Part shown: positions 55,154 to 64,000 of the stretch, piece by piece
Position numbering within the stretch: the first letter of the stretch is position 1
How the letters are laid out: each line of letters opens with the position of its first letter
Assembly (NCBI GenBank): GCA_009869945.1
Contig: WIXG01000277.1
Coordinates: 42,841 to 106,840 of the forward strand
DNA: 64,000 nucleotides
Reading direction: 5' to 3'
Source: Mesaphorura yosii
Taxonomy: Eukaryota > Arthropoda > Collembola > Poduromorpha > Tullbergiidae
The notes under the pieces: model-generated
The model's database searches: none
What the model was told of the DNA's origin: nothing
Seen by the model: only the letters and a program-made list of their open reading frames with translations
Program-made: the position numbers and the translations under genes

Positions 55154-56314
55154 ATGTCTTCCGTCAAGACCTTCCTAGTCTCTATCATACTGATTTATTC
55201 AATTTTCCCCGCTTGGGGTGCCCAGTTGAGTCTTTTCTTCACCAATACTAGGCTCCCGAGCTTGATGCATTCCCATGCGGCTGTCTACGATGGGGACGAT
55301 TCTATTTACATCATCGGCGGGCAAAATGGGACAATAATTCAAACCAGCGTGTACAAGTATTCGCTGGGCTCCGGCACCGTGCAGACAATTGGATCCTTCG
55401 AGCCTCGGGAGCTTGGTGGAGTTTTCATGAATGAGAACGATATCTTTTACTTGGGCGGGCGGTCAACTCCTGACGACTCTGGCGCACAGTCTGGTGTGCT
55501 CAGATACTCGATAGTGGACAACAATTACAATCCCGTCCTCGATTTACCAGGCTCAATCTACTCTATGACCCTCGGCTGGGACCCGAGTACGCACCTGGCG
55601 TACACTTTCGGAGGTTGGGGCTCCAGCGGAGCAATTGACAGCGTCCTCCGTTACAATCCAACCACAAACCAAGTTTTTCAAGTCGCAAGCCTTCCAGAAG
55701 CAAGACATCGAGCTGCCGCAGTCATGACAAGAAATGGAGTTGGGTACGTATTTGGCGGACTCACGTCTGACGAGGAAACATATAACTCCACAACTGACGT
55801 CCTTCAATTCAACCCCGTACAAGGCAGTGTGACACAACTGGACATGTCTTTACCCTACAACCTAACCAACCCGTGCGCCGTCGACACAGGCGACAGGGCG
55901 TTTGTGTTCGGCGGGCCTGAAGGCAGCCTGATCGAATTTGATTACCTGAGCCAAGAGGCGGAGGAGTTTGAAGTGGAATTATGGCCGGTAGACCTTCAAC
56001 TCACCGCCTGCGTGTACGTCCCGAAACTGGAAAGGATTTATGTCATCGGGGGCTTGGGAACGTACGGCGGAGAAGTGACCAGGGCAAGGGACGAGATTTT
56101 CTACATTACCCTCGGCACGACTGACGGACCCATCGATTGCAGTGACGGAGGGCTGCGTGTTCAACCTGACCCATTCTGCTGCACAGCGTTTTATATTTGC
56201 AGTGCTGGCGTGCCAACGAAAGTTACTTGCGACGAAGGTCAACAATTTAACCCCGCCACGCTTCAATGCGAGGATGAGTCGTTGGTCAGGTGCAGGAATA
56301 ATTATTACGGATGA
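55154..56314 (+). CDS. Secreted kelch propeller with C-terminal chitin-binding domain
   Basis: Single exon, 386 aa, ATG at 55154. A signal peptide (about residues 1-22, FLVSIILIYSIFPAWG) precedes six kelch repeats, each marked by a GG pair: YIIGGQNG, YLGGRS, YTFGGWGSS, YVFGGLTSD, FVFGGPEG and YVIGGLGTYGG. That is enough for a complete six-bladed propeller. The last ~50 residues are a type-2 chitin-binding (peritrophin-A, CBM14) domain with the Cys pattern in DPFCCTAFYICSAG, VTCDEG, FNPATLQCEDES and a final VRC. N-glycosylation sites (NGT, NST, NLT) fit secretion. The protein would be delivered outside the cell and anchored to chitin in cuticle or peritrophic matrix by its tail, with the propeller free to bind a partner or act on a substrate. 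Kelch repeats are usually cytosolic, so the combination is unusual. Confidence 0.85.
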   Translation: MSSVKTFLVSIILIYSIFPAWGAQLSLFFTNTRLPSLMHSHAAVYDGDDSIYIIGGQNGTIIQTSVYKYSLGSGTVQTIGSFEPRELGGVFMNENDIFYLGGRSTPDDSGAQSGVLRYSIVDNNYNPVLDLPGSIYSMTLGWDPSTHLAYTFGGWGSSGAIDSVLRYNPTTNQVFQVASLPEARHRAAAVMTRNGVGYVFGGLTSDEETYNSTTDVLQFNPVQGSVTQLDMSLPYNLTNPCAVDTGDRAFVFGGPEGSLIEFDYLSQEAEEFEVELWPVDLQLTACVYVPKLERIYVIGGLGTYGGEVTRARDEIFYITLGTTDGPIDCSDGGLRVQPDPFCCTAFYICSAGVPTKVTCDEGQQFNPATLQCEDESLVRCRNNYYG

Positions 56315-57824
56315 ATTAATTAATGAGGATATTTTCCTCCATCGGAATTTTGTCTTTACATTTAAAGAGAGAGTAAAGTCCTATTTGCTCTGCAAAAACC
56401 ATATGATCACGCTTTGGATTTTGTTTTTCCATGCCACATTTTTGCACTTTTACGGCTATGCTAATTGTGAAAAGGTTAAATAACTAACGTGACCATTGCG
56501 TGTTGATTAAAGAGAGATCTGTGTTTGGAAAAATGCGAATAGAATTCTCGTTTGAGACCCGAGATTCAAACCCGAATTAATTGCATTCATTCGTTTGACA
56601 ATCTGCTTTTTTTTATAATTAATTTCAGTTAAAACGTACTCCAAGTGAGTAAAAGTAGTGACTAATTACGTAAAGAGGATAATCATGACAATGGAGCACG
56701 CGTTTGCTGATAATAATAGGAAGCGACGGGTCCACCAGCGCCTTCCCGAGGCTGAAGAAATTTTTCTGCAGCTACAAAAAGCATAACCAGCCTGATCTCT
56801 CCACGGCCTTGGCGAACATGAACTGGATGGTCCATAATAATAACAACGGAGTGACTGTCATTGGTATACACTTTGACCGGGTGTTGACACACCTTGGAGT
56901 CCCCGTGACTCAGCTGGAGGTAGAACCACGCGCGTATCAAATGGAGTCCCCTCTTCGCAATTTGGACGGCTTTCCCGGCACTGGAAGTACTGTACCTTGT
57001 TCCACGCGAATCAGTCAGCCCCGACCAATGCTTTGAAGTAGATTAACTGTTGACAGGAATTGCGAGAGGCCCGATTGAGGCCCTCCTAGCTGAACGCTGT
57101 CCGCCCGACAACTTAAACCCCGAGCCCCTGAATTGGAGCATTGCTTCATGGCGGCACCATTTAGCTACTCACAAGACTGCACCAGGTATCAGAGATCTTT
57201 AGCATCTCCGCAAGTTCGCGGAGCATCGCGTTGCAGACTAACCGACCTTGGCGGTTACTTGGGGCTTGAGATGGCGAATCCAGCGCATCAGCACATTGTT
57301 ATTGAGTATCGTCGCGAGAGTTCCAGTTCTATATTGACAGGCCAACAGGTCTGAACGGAATGTCAACAGCTGACCAAGACGGCGCTGGGTGGTGGTGGAA
57401 GTTTTTATACCAAATTGCATGCATACATAGTGTTGGGCTTGCCAACGCCAAATCGGTGATGCTTTGTTTCCATGCTCAATTGCTGCCAAAGATGGCGACA
57501 GCAAATCGGTGCTACATTCGCACAGGAACTCTGAGCACTCAGTTTGCCAGTGCAAATCCAGCACTGCTTTCATTACGTAATGCATGGCGAACAGGAGATC
57601 GGCAGTATACCGGCAATAAATCGGTATTGGAATAATTCCAGTAACTTAGGATTGGTTATTTGATGCCAAATTTGTGAATTAACTATTAGAGAAAGTTAGG
57701 CGCTGGCATTCCCAATGGTTGCCCGCAGTATGCCAAAGCAGCAACAGTGGCTTTCCAATGGTCATTGTTAGTGGGGCACTATATATGTATCACATGTGTC
57801 ACTCTGTATTAACCTTAATTGGTT
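56315..57824. other. Spacer with unassigned open frames and repeat-like words
   Basis: Several 70-110 codon frames on both strands (for example 56704-57036 plus) have no recognisable domain and no splice logic. AAATCGGT words recur at about 57453, 57504 and 57619, and AATGG-rich words near 57700-57770, suggesting old repeat sequence. I could not define terminal repeats. Confidence 0.3.
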
Positions 57825-58600
57825 TCAATAAACAGTGTTCAGTGTTTTCGAAATATTAATTTGATTCGAAGACGCCTGAGTCAATTCCAGCTCGTGCTCA
57901 GCATCGGCGATCCTGGCGCCTGCGCCACGCCTCTCTTGATATCTGGACACACGATTGTGGAAGGCCAAGACGAAAATTGCCTCGAGAATGTGAAACACTG
58001 CGGTCCCAATCTCAATTGCCAGTGTCCACCAAATCGAGCTTAGCCGGTGCTCATCCTTCCTTCTCAGGAGGAATAGCACCGCCAGAATTATTGAAATCGG
58101 TAGGAGCAGTTTGAATACGCAGAAACAAAGCCATGCTTTTATCAGGCACAGAATTTTCTGAAACAGACCACAGTCAGTCAATGCGGGCGGGCGTCGGCGT
58201 GCGCACCACACCACGCCAAGCCACTTACGCGTCTTGCCCCTTCGTACAGAATGAGAGCGAATACTGTTTGTAGCCCCAGGAGCACCATCACAATGATTCT
58301 CGTTAGTTCTTGGCCTTTCTCCTCGCTCGCTTTTCCTGCTTTTTCTGCTCTGTCATAATCCAATGATCGTAGCACGATTTTGGTGGTCAGGATACTTAAC
58401 CCAAGAATCTGAGAATTGGAATTCAAAACAACTTCAGGGAATTTAGCTTACGCTTCAAGTCGAGGACACAAGAATCAGACTCAATCTCGTCAATTTTGTC
58501 AACTCACCGCCTCGATTAGAGCAACAACGCGTATGATTTTCTGTAATACCTCGAAGGTCTTTAATATTTTTGAAAATCTTGCTGGACAACGCAAACACAT
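57825..58600 (-). CDS. Four-pass membrane protein, small
   Basis: Exons 58600-58508, 58408-58229 and 58157-57825 (all phase 0) encode 201 aa starting MCLRCPARFSKIL. Four hydrophobic segments are seen, with a charged cytoplasmic loop (EKAGKASEEKGQE) after the first, a short basic loop (RRKDEHR) after the third, and a polar tail. The first exon resembles that of the four-pass gene at 52860 (MCVKIPCGYS) in length class and splice position, but the long glycosylated loop is missing. Function unknown. Confidence 0.65.
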
Positions 58601-59051
58601 AATTTTGTGAATCCGTTAATTAATTTATTCAGCCTTCATGCAATTTCGCTTCGTCGGCATTTTTTGGTCGATGTCACTGCGTCACGCAAGTTTTTTCTGC
58701 GAACGCAAACCGCTAAACCGAGTTTCCTGTCGCTATTTAAATGCAAAGCAACGCAACGGCAGGAGGCAGCAACGGCAAGAAGACCGCGTCCTTGTCGATA
58801 TTTCCATGCTAGAGATTTGCCATAAATTCAGTCAACCATTTGACTTACGAAACTGAAGCAACAATCTGCGTCCCAAAAATTATGTTGCGATTACTTGGAT
58901 TAATGCATTTGCCTGCTATGCTTGTGAGCTGTGATGTTATGTAACCTCCCTGCAATGCAGGGAGAAATTATAAAAGGATTCGTTATCTGCTTCTACTCTT
59001 GCTGTGCTGAATTACTAACCAAAATAGTAGAATTATTGTTGGAATTTGACA
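58601..59051 (+). promoter_or_regulatory. Promoter region of lectin-like gene 1, with TATA box
   Basis: TATAAAAG at 58969-58976 lies about 80 bases before the ATG at 59052, so transcription should begin near 59000. The rest of the spacer shows no gene. Confidence 0.6.
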
Positions 59052-59830
59052 ATGGACAAAGTCGCCATACTTTCTATTGCCCTCGCCTGCGTCTTCAACG
59101 CTCAGTCGCAGTCGCAATCGCCAGTGCAGATTGAAACCAGAAAGTTCTACCGCATTGAGAGCCATGACGGCTCGGTAAGTAAGCCGCGCAAATTCCTTAC
59201 AAAACAAGCACGTACAGTTAAGACAGCGTTAAAAGCAGCACACGCGTGCGGATTTAGCTACTTTCAGTTGCTGGCGGGAATTCGGCTGGTGTGAAGGTTT
59301 TCACGGAGGCTCCGCAAGGGCCTTCGAGCCCGAGGCAAAAGTTTTGGGTTGGGAGAGGCGAAACCCATGAGATTCAGCCCGAAATGCAGAACGCATTCAG
59401 TAACCTCGTTCTGGATCTGGATTTGACGAGCAGTCTCCTATTCCAGCAGGTAGGTCGTGCCACTAAGTCATTAATTCATCCAATCACTCACGAGACCTTT
59501 TGACGCCGGATTTACGAGCTTCTCTCTCTGTGGCATGATTCTGGTGGTTCAGGTTCGAAATTTCAGAAGGCACCAATGGTGGAAAATCACAAACATCGAC
59601 ACGATGAGCAATAAATGGGTGATTCAGAACGATCGAACTGGGCAATGTCTTTCGACAAGAGGGTTAGTGCATATTTGCGAATTGGTCAAAGAATTCGCCA
59701 TAATGACTCGTATCCGTGTGGTACGAAGTGCGATTAATATTTTATTTCCAGGACGGACATGCAAGTGTTTGGAACTGTCTGTGACTTGAGTTCACCCAAC
59801 CAGACGTGGATCTTCCACCGCTGCTCGTAA
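59052..59830 (+). CDS. Short secreted beta-trefoil (ricin B-like) protein 1
   Basis: Exons 59052-59174, 59258-59449, 59553-59662 and 59752-59830 encode 167 aa. A signal peptide (about residues 1-19) is followed by a KFYRIESHDGS/LLSVAGG strand pair, KFWVGRGE, and a lectin-type repeat: QWWKI, KWVIQNDRTGQCL and a closing QTWIF. This W..QN...G.CL...Q.W pattern is the ricin B/beta-trefoil signature, but the protein has little more than one or two of the three expected lobes. The acceptor ATTTAG at 59257 is chosen over a nearer one because it restores the frame and matches gene 2. It is adjacent to its paralogue at 60130. A secreted sugar-binding or defence role is inference. Confidence 0.7.
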
Positions 59831-60065
59831 TCGTAATAAACTCAACCTGAACCTGAAACCTTGGGCATCAGTGCAACAATTACTGAATTACTTCATAATT
59901 GATCAAGGTCTTTCAATATGATTATGATTATGCTTCCAGAATAAAAAACACTTGTGCCCTTAATTAGAATCAAATCCATAGCTGATGCGAACAAAGTCTT
60001 TGCACGAAATTGCAATTGCAATTCTTGTGTGCTGCTGCTGCACAATTGATTGACAGATCACGACA

Positions 60066-60071
60066 TATAAA
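60066..60071 (+). promoter_or_regulatory. TATA box of lectin-like gene 2
   Basis: TATAAA at 60066-60071, about 60 bases before the ATG at 60130; parallel to the TATA box of the neighbouring paralogue. Confidence 0.6.
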
Positions 60072-60129
60072 TGGAACAACGCATTCTTATTGTGTAACTC
60101 ATCGGAAAATTTCCAGGGCAGCTGCAGGA

Positions 60130-60926
60130 ATGGCTCGAGCTCGGTTCCTAATCTTCGCTTGTATTTTGATCTTATCGATCACGGCGCGCATTTCGTGGCA
60201 GGCTGAAATTGAGCTCAGAAGATACTACGAAATTGAGAATGCTGACGGAGGAGTACGTGGAACTGTGAACTGCGTGCTTTTTACGGAATTACGGTTTGTT
60301 CTTAATTGCTAATTGCTCCTTGTCTAAAATTACTTGCAGATCCTGACAGTTGGCGGCGAAGCGGTTGAAAACACAGCAGTTATTACAAGTGATCGGCAAT
60401 TCGTCAACGATCTGCGCGCAGCAAAGCAGAGATTCTGGATTGGTAGCAGAATCGTCGTTGGTGAGCTTCAAATCGAAAAGAAAGATTGACTGGCTTAATT
60501 TATTTAATTCAATTGGCGCTTGACGGGATCCTCTTTCAGATCAGACGACATATGAAATTAGCCCAGAACTGCAGAACACATTCTCCAGTCTTGTCCTGGA
60601 GCAGAATCAGCAGAGTGGATACTTGTACCAGCAAGTGCGGCTCCTCAATCGGAGCCAGTGGTGGAAAATACTCGACATTGGCATCAATAATTGGCAGATT
60701 CAGAACGACCAAAGTGGGTTGTGCCTATCATCGTCAGGGTACGCCATTTCTTGGCCCGGGCGTGCTTTGTCGAGATTGGTCATTGATCATTAATGTTTAT
60801 GTCTTTAATTTTAATTTGCTCAGGAGAGGAAATCAGGTCGTCAGCGAATTTTGCGACGCGAGCGCGAAGAATCAAACGTGGTTCTTCAATATTGTTAAGA
60901 CCGGAGGGAATGGAATGACGCCTTGA
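60130..60926 (+). CDS. Short secreted beta-trefoil (ricin B-like) protein 2
   Basis: Exons 60130-60252, 60340-60460, 60540-60738 and 60824-60926 encode 181 aa. The signal peptide (FLIFACILILSITA) is followed by RRYYEIENADGG/ILTVGGEA, RFWIGSRIVV, YEISPELQNTFSSLVLEQ, QWWKI, NWQIQNDQSGLCL and QTWFF, aligning throughout with gene 1. The first exons are both exactly 123 bases. Gene 2 has an intron after VVG where gene 1 reads straight through, so one intron was gained or lost after duplication. The Q.W and G.CL motifs are intact. A secreted lectin-like role is inferred. Confidence 0.7.
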
Positions 60927-61713
60927 AGCTGCTGAAGGCGATTGTTAATTGATAGATGTTGGCATGAATAAATATTAAGCTCGTTGAATTGAAGTGGATT
61001 GTTGGATATTCTGTCATCAGTGGTTGGTGCATTCGTGGCTCTTCTCCCCTAGAAATTTCCAGCATACAGTTTTGCAGTTGATTAATTACATTATAATTAG
61101 TTAGTACCCTCCAGCTATGGATTTCGGGATGATCGAAAGCCCATGAAAGGTAGAAAGAAATCCTAAATCCACTTATGAGTTATGGGTCACGGATCGCAGT
61201 AAGAATTCGCATTTTATAACACAAACCTGGAACAGCGTGGACAATTCCATTTCTAGCTCGCTTTCCCGTCCCATCACGACTGCGTAACCACAGGCGAAAC
61301 AGGCACGGGCTGGCCAACGACGAAGGCCGCGGCAACGTAATATTGTTAATAATCTCAGAAACTTAATGTTTTCTTCAATAAGCCTCTTCGTTTGAATTAA
61401 AAAGCGATTGCATTTATTTTTATGGACCTGCAAATGTGAAAATTCAGAAATCTGCATTGCCATGCAAAAGAACAATGTTGTCGGCTAATTTACCTTGAGA
61501 AACGGTACAGATTATATTTTGGTTGTGGGTGCCGTGGTTAGAATTGCAAATTCGAAAATTTTACTGCTGGCCGGTGAAGATTGAGGAAGGCTGATTCATC
61601 TCGGAATAGTTCAAATGTAGGCCTTTCATTTCTTTCCTTTGCAGTTCGACCGGAGGCCAAGACGAAAGTTAGCAAGTTAAATCTTCAGAAGACCATCGAA
61701 TTCTGACGTGAAA
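60927..61713. other. Intergenic, nothing recognised
   Basis: About 0.8 kb. A 100-codon minus-strand frame at 61173-61475 has poor composition and no support. Confidence 0.4.
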
Positions 61714-62217
61714 ATGTGCAAATTCTTCGCCATCCTCCTTTTCGGCACCAGCGTCTTTGTTGCTTGTTCAGCCTTGGCGCTGCCTCCAGCGCAGCTGGCG
61801 CGAGGCTCGTCTACTTCGACTGAAAGGCCTTCTCCAACAACCGAGCTCGAAACGGAAACGAGCCCGAACTCTGTCGCGTCATCGTCGCGGCCTCGACTTC
61901 GTGGTCCTGACTCGGACTCAGGCCAAGATGTAACAATTGTCGAATGGAGGCTTCCATCTGACCCCGAAACTCAGCTGCCACCTGCGCTAGCAACTGTGAA
62001 TACAATGCAACCGAGATTGAAAAGGCGTTACATTGACATTGACAGCGCAGAAACATTTTGGTTCGGCTACCCCGGCGGTGGCGTTGGTTACGGAGGATAT
62101 GGGGGCTACGGAGGCTACGGCGGTTATGGCGGCGGCTATGGAGGTTACGGCGGCTATGGTGGGTACGGTGGCTATGGAGGGTATGGCGGAGGCTACGGCT
62201 GGGGGTGGGGCAAATAA
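61714..62217 (+). CDS. Secreted precursor with Gly/Tyr-rich C-terminus
   Basis: Single exon, 167 aa. Signal peptide (FFAILLFGTSVFVACSALA), then a Ser/Thr/Pro/Glu-rich spacer of about 70 residues, then a dibasic site in PRLKRRYIDI. The last ~55 residues are built of GGYGGY repeats ending WGWGK. Such tails occur in cuticle/silk-like matrix proteins and in Gly/Tyr-rich antimicrobial peptides released by furin-type cleavage. The KRR site before the repeat favours a processed peptide. The polyadenylation signal AATAAA is near 62310. Function is inference from composition only. Confidence 0.7.
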   Translation: MCKFFAILLFGTSVFVACSALALPPAQLARGSSTSTERPSPTTELETETSPNSVASSSRPRLRGPDSDSGQDVTIVEWRLPSDPETQLPPALATVNTMQPRLKRRYIDIDSAETFWFGYPGGGVGYGGYGGYGGYGGYGGGYGGYGGYGGYGGYGGYGGGYGWGWGK

Positions 62218-62724
62218 GCTATGCGTCCGGCGATCCACGTCGGGACGACGGTCAGTGCTTGTGATCATATGCAAATATTCGCAGACTACAGCTTGTACGA
62301 CTAAAGGCAATAAATATTAAAATTCAAATTTTATGTCTAACAGTACGGTCCCTTACTAATTATCTCCATTGTATATTATCCATTATTGTCTATCTGCAAA
62401 AAGATGGCCAACACTAAAAATACACGTGCCACACTCCTGGACAGAAGTTACACGAGGGTTACTGTCAGCCACGCGTTATTAGCTGTCTGATATCTCACGG
62501 CACGACACAGTAGACAATGACATCTTAACCCCAGCAGGACAAATGTCAATGCCAACTTTCAACTTGGTAATCAAGGGCTTGGATTTCAGAGTGTTCTAAA
62601 TTTTATTCACGCCAGGCCATCGCATTCAGAGCATTCCATTCCATTGCTTAATTCTTGTTTAACATTTATGGACACGCCCAAACTCACTTCAGTAAGACTC
62701 CGTGTCATCCGTGCTAATGTTAAA
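62218..62724. other. Intergenic
   Basis: 3'UTR of the Gly/Tyr-rich gene, then AT-rich spacer; no gene seen. Confidence 0.4.
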
Positions 62725-63680
62725 ATGAAGCTCATCCTCGCTATTTCATTCCTGCTGATTTCGATCACAATTTTCATTTCCGGGGCCCATCCTTTCGACG
62801 GTGGAGACGGAGATCAGGACCACTCAGTCGTCACGGGTCCACGAGCAGCTGCACGAGCAGACGGAAAGCAATACGAAGGTAGGTGATGCGGAATATCTGT
62901 CTTCGTCCGAGGTTTCTTCTACCTCCTCCTCCGCCGAGTCTTCGCCATCTTCGACGTGAGTTTCGTTCCAATATCAGTTTCCGAATGCACGTCGAGCTCG
63001 AAGGTGTGCCCCCAATGTTGGTGAAGCTTGGTTTTGATAGTGAACAAGGCGCTTGCTCTCCTCAGGAGGCAATTCAGTGATTCCAGCTTCGTATCCGGAC
63101 GCATCACCTCCTTCATCTACACCAGCTGGCAGCTCTGTGTTTTTATCGAGGCTCCTCCTGCTGCTAGTCTCATCTTCTGATTCAAACACCTGCTCAGGTT
63201 TCAATTCCACGGACTCGACAGATCTAAGCTCGAGTTCAATAGGGCCTGGAGTATGAATCAGTAGTGGGTGGGTCTGTAGTTCGGCCAATGTACGAAATAA
63301 CTTCGAGCAATGCTTGCAGTGGACTCCCAATTTGGGCACGACAATGCGAGAGTAAGTCTTGCTTTTTGGATTCCGACTCGAGCCGAGACGTCGTGCTGCT
63401 TCCTTTGTCATTGGTTTTGTGGTCGATGAGCATGATTTTGATTCAAAATGCGCGCACATCATCGACACGAATTCAAGGAGCTAAATAATATCGCTTCGAT
63501 CTCACAGAGGGAGACAGTGTGGAACCCCTGAGCCTGAATGAGCCCAAGCCTGAACCTGAGCCTGACCCCAACAAGCAAATGTATGCGAGCCTGAGCCCGA
63601 GCCAGAATGAGACTGAATTTGATGTTTGCCGGAAAAATGCAACTCACCCAAAATTTGATTCATTTTCTAACTTCACGTGA
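62725..63680 (+). CDS. Possible small secreted acidic protein
   Basis: The ATG at 62725 opens a signal peptide (MKLILAISFLLISITIFISG) and an Asp/Gly-rich stretch to a GTAGGT donor (exon end 62878). A CTCACAG acceptor (exon start 63508) joins in phase 1 to a Pro/Glu-rich segment (NEPKPEPEPDPNKQ) with a TGA at 63678-63680, giving 108 aa. The 629-base intron is long for this window, and other exons inside it are possible. No family is recognised. Confidence 0.35.
62974..63462 (-). CDS. Possible C2H2 zinc-finger protein or exon
   Basis: A minus-strand frame of about 162 codons with the ATG at 63462 and a possible acceptor TTATTTAG just upstream, so it may be an internal or last exon. It contains one canonical finger, VHCKHCSKLFRTLAELQTH followed by a second His after four residues, a basic segment before it, and an acidic Ser/Glu-rich tail. 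It lies inside the intron of the possible secreted gene on the other strand. A single finger with good composition makes it plausible but not certain. Confidence 0.4.
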   Translation of the reverse strand: MMCAHFESKSCSSTTKPMTKEAARRLGSSRNPKSKTYSRIVVPKLGVHCKHCSKLFRTLAELQTHPLLIHTPGPIELELRSVESVELKPEQVFESEDETSSRRSLDKNTELPAGVDEGGDASGYEAGITELPPEESKRLVHYQNQASPTLGAHLRARRAFGN

Positions 63681-64000
63681 ATATCAAATCAGGTCCGAAG
63701 CGAGACTCACCTCGTCGTTTTGCTTTTATTAAAACAGGTTCGTGAATTCGCACATTTCGAATTATCGCATTGGACTTTCGGATTTTTTAAGTTACGAAAA
63801 GCAATTTTGTTGCTTTGCAGACTTACTCCAGCAAACTGAGCAAAGCGTTCCATTATTGGTTAGCCTAAAATCCATTACATCACAGTTGGCATTTTATGCA
63901 GTTGGGACGTTTGAATTCATTTTATGCATGCACTGCATAGAATGAATATAATGTATGGAATGAATAAAATGCATAAAATAGGCTCCCTCTCGTATGAAGA
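63681..64000. repeat. AT-rich end with ATGCATAAAAT-type repeats
   Basis: From about 63890 the words TTTATGCA, ATGCATGCA, AATGAATAAAATGCATAAAAT recur in direct and inverted orientation. No gene is seen before the window ends. Confidence 0.4.

Noticed and set aside
1-64000. CRISPR arrays, operons, insertion sequences or phage genes
   Set aside because: None seen; the window is eukaryotic nuclear DNA with split genes and polyadenylation signals.

Overview
This window is nuclear DNA from an arthropod. The genes are split by short GT-AG introns, mostly 60-90 bases, with AATAAA signals close behind stop codons and TATA boxes before some small genes. The content points the same way: divergent ionotropic receptors (IRs), a family of insect-type multi-pass chemoreceptor-like proteins, a chitin-binding domain, an Apaf-1/Dark homologue, and conserved eukaryotic genes (NASP, DDX47, RSL1D1, WRAP53, RACK1). 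A basal hexapod such as a springtail would fit, but nothing here proves the order. Exon boundaries were worked out by hand from splice signals, phase and homology.

Layout. 0-14 kb: the 3' end of an upstream gene, three related chemoreceptor-like genes (315-1460, 5209-6570, 12393-13643, all minus), an unrecognised intronless 628-aa gene, and a head-to-head pair of NASP (minus) and DDX47 (plus). 14.5-19.4 kb: an 11-exon molybdo-flavoenzyme of aldehyde-oxidase type. 20-35 kb is an accessory zone rich in broken genes: a decayed C2H2 zinc-finger gene, a PLK4-like kinase cut off after its N-lobe, four IR relics, a near-full-length IR with one frameshift, a Baeyer-Villiger/FMO-type monooxygenase with an in-frame stop plus a second partial copy, and one intact ADP-ribosylglycohydrolase. 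36-52 kb is housekeeping: RSL1D1 and WRAP53 head to head, an intact intronless IR, a coiled-coil gene whose 3' end overlaps a duplicated WRAP53 tail, a 1666-aa Apaf-1/Dark-like protein and RACK1. 52-64 kb carries small membrane and secreted proteins: two four-pass proteins, a secreted kelch propeller with a chitin-binding tail, two short lectin-like paralogues with TATA boxes, and a Gly/Tyr-rich peptide precursor.

Main themes. Neighbouring housekeeping genes share short divergent promoters (NASP/DDX47, RSL1D1/WRAP53) or meet tail to tail. The chemosensory genes duplicate locally and decay, often keeping both ends of the gene and losing the middle. A short upstream block is conserved between the near-intact IR and two of its relics. 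The least ordinary items are the kelch + chitin-binding protein, the possible reuse of antisense WRAP53 3'UTR as a terminal exon, and the IR deletion derivatives with their shared upstream element. I found no mobile operon, CRISPR array or other self-contained multi-gene system.
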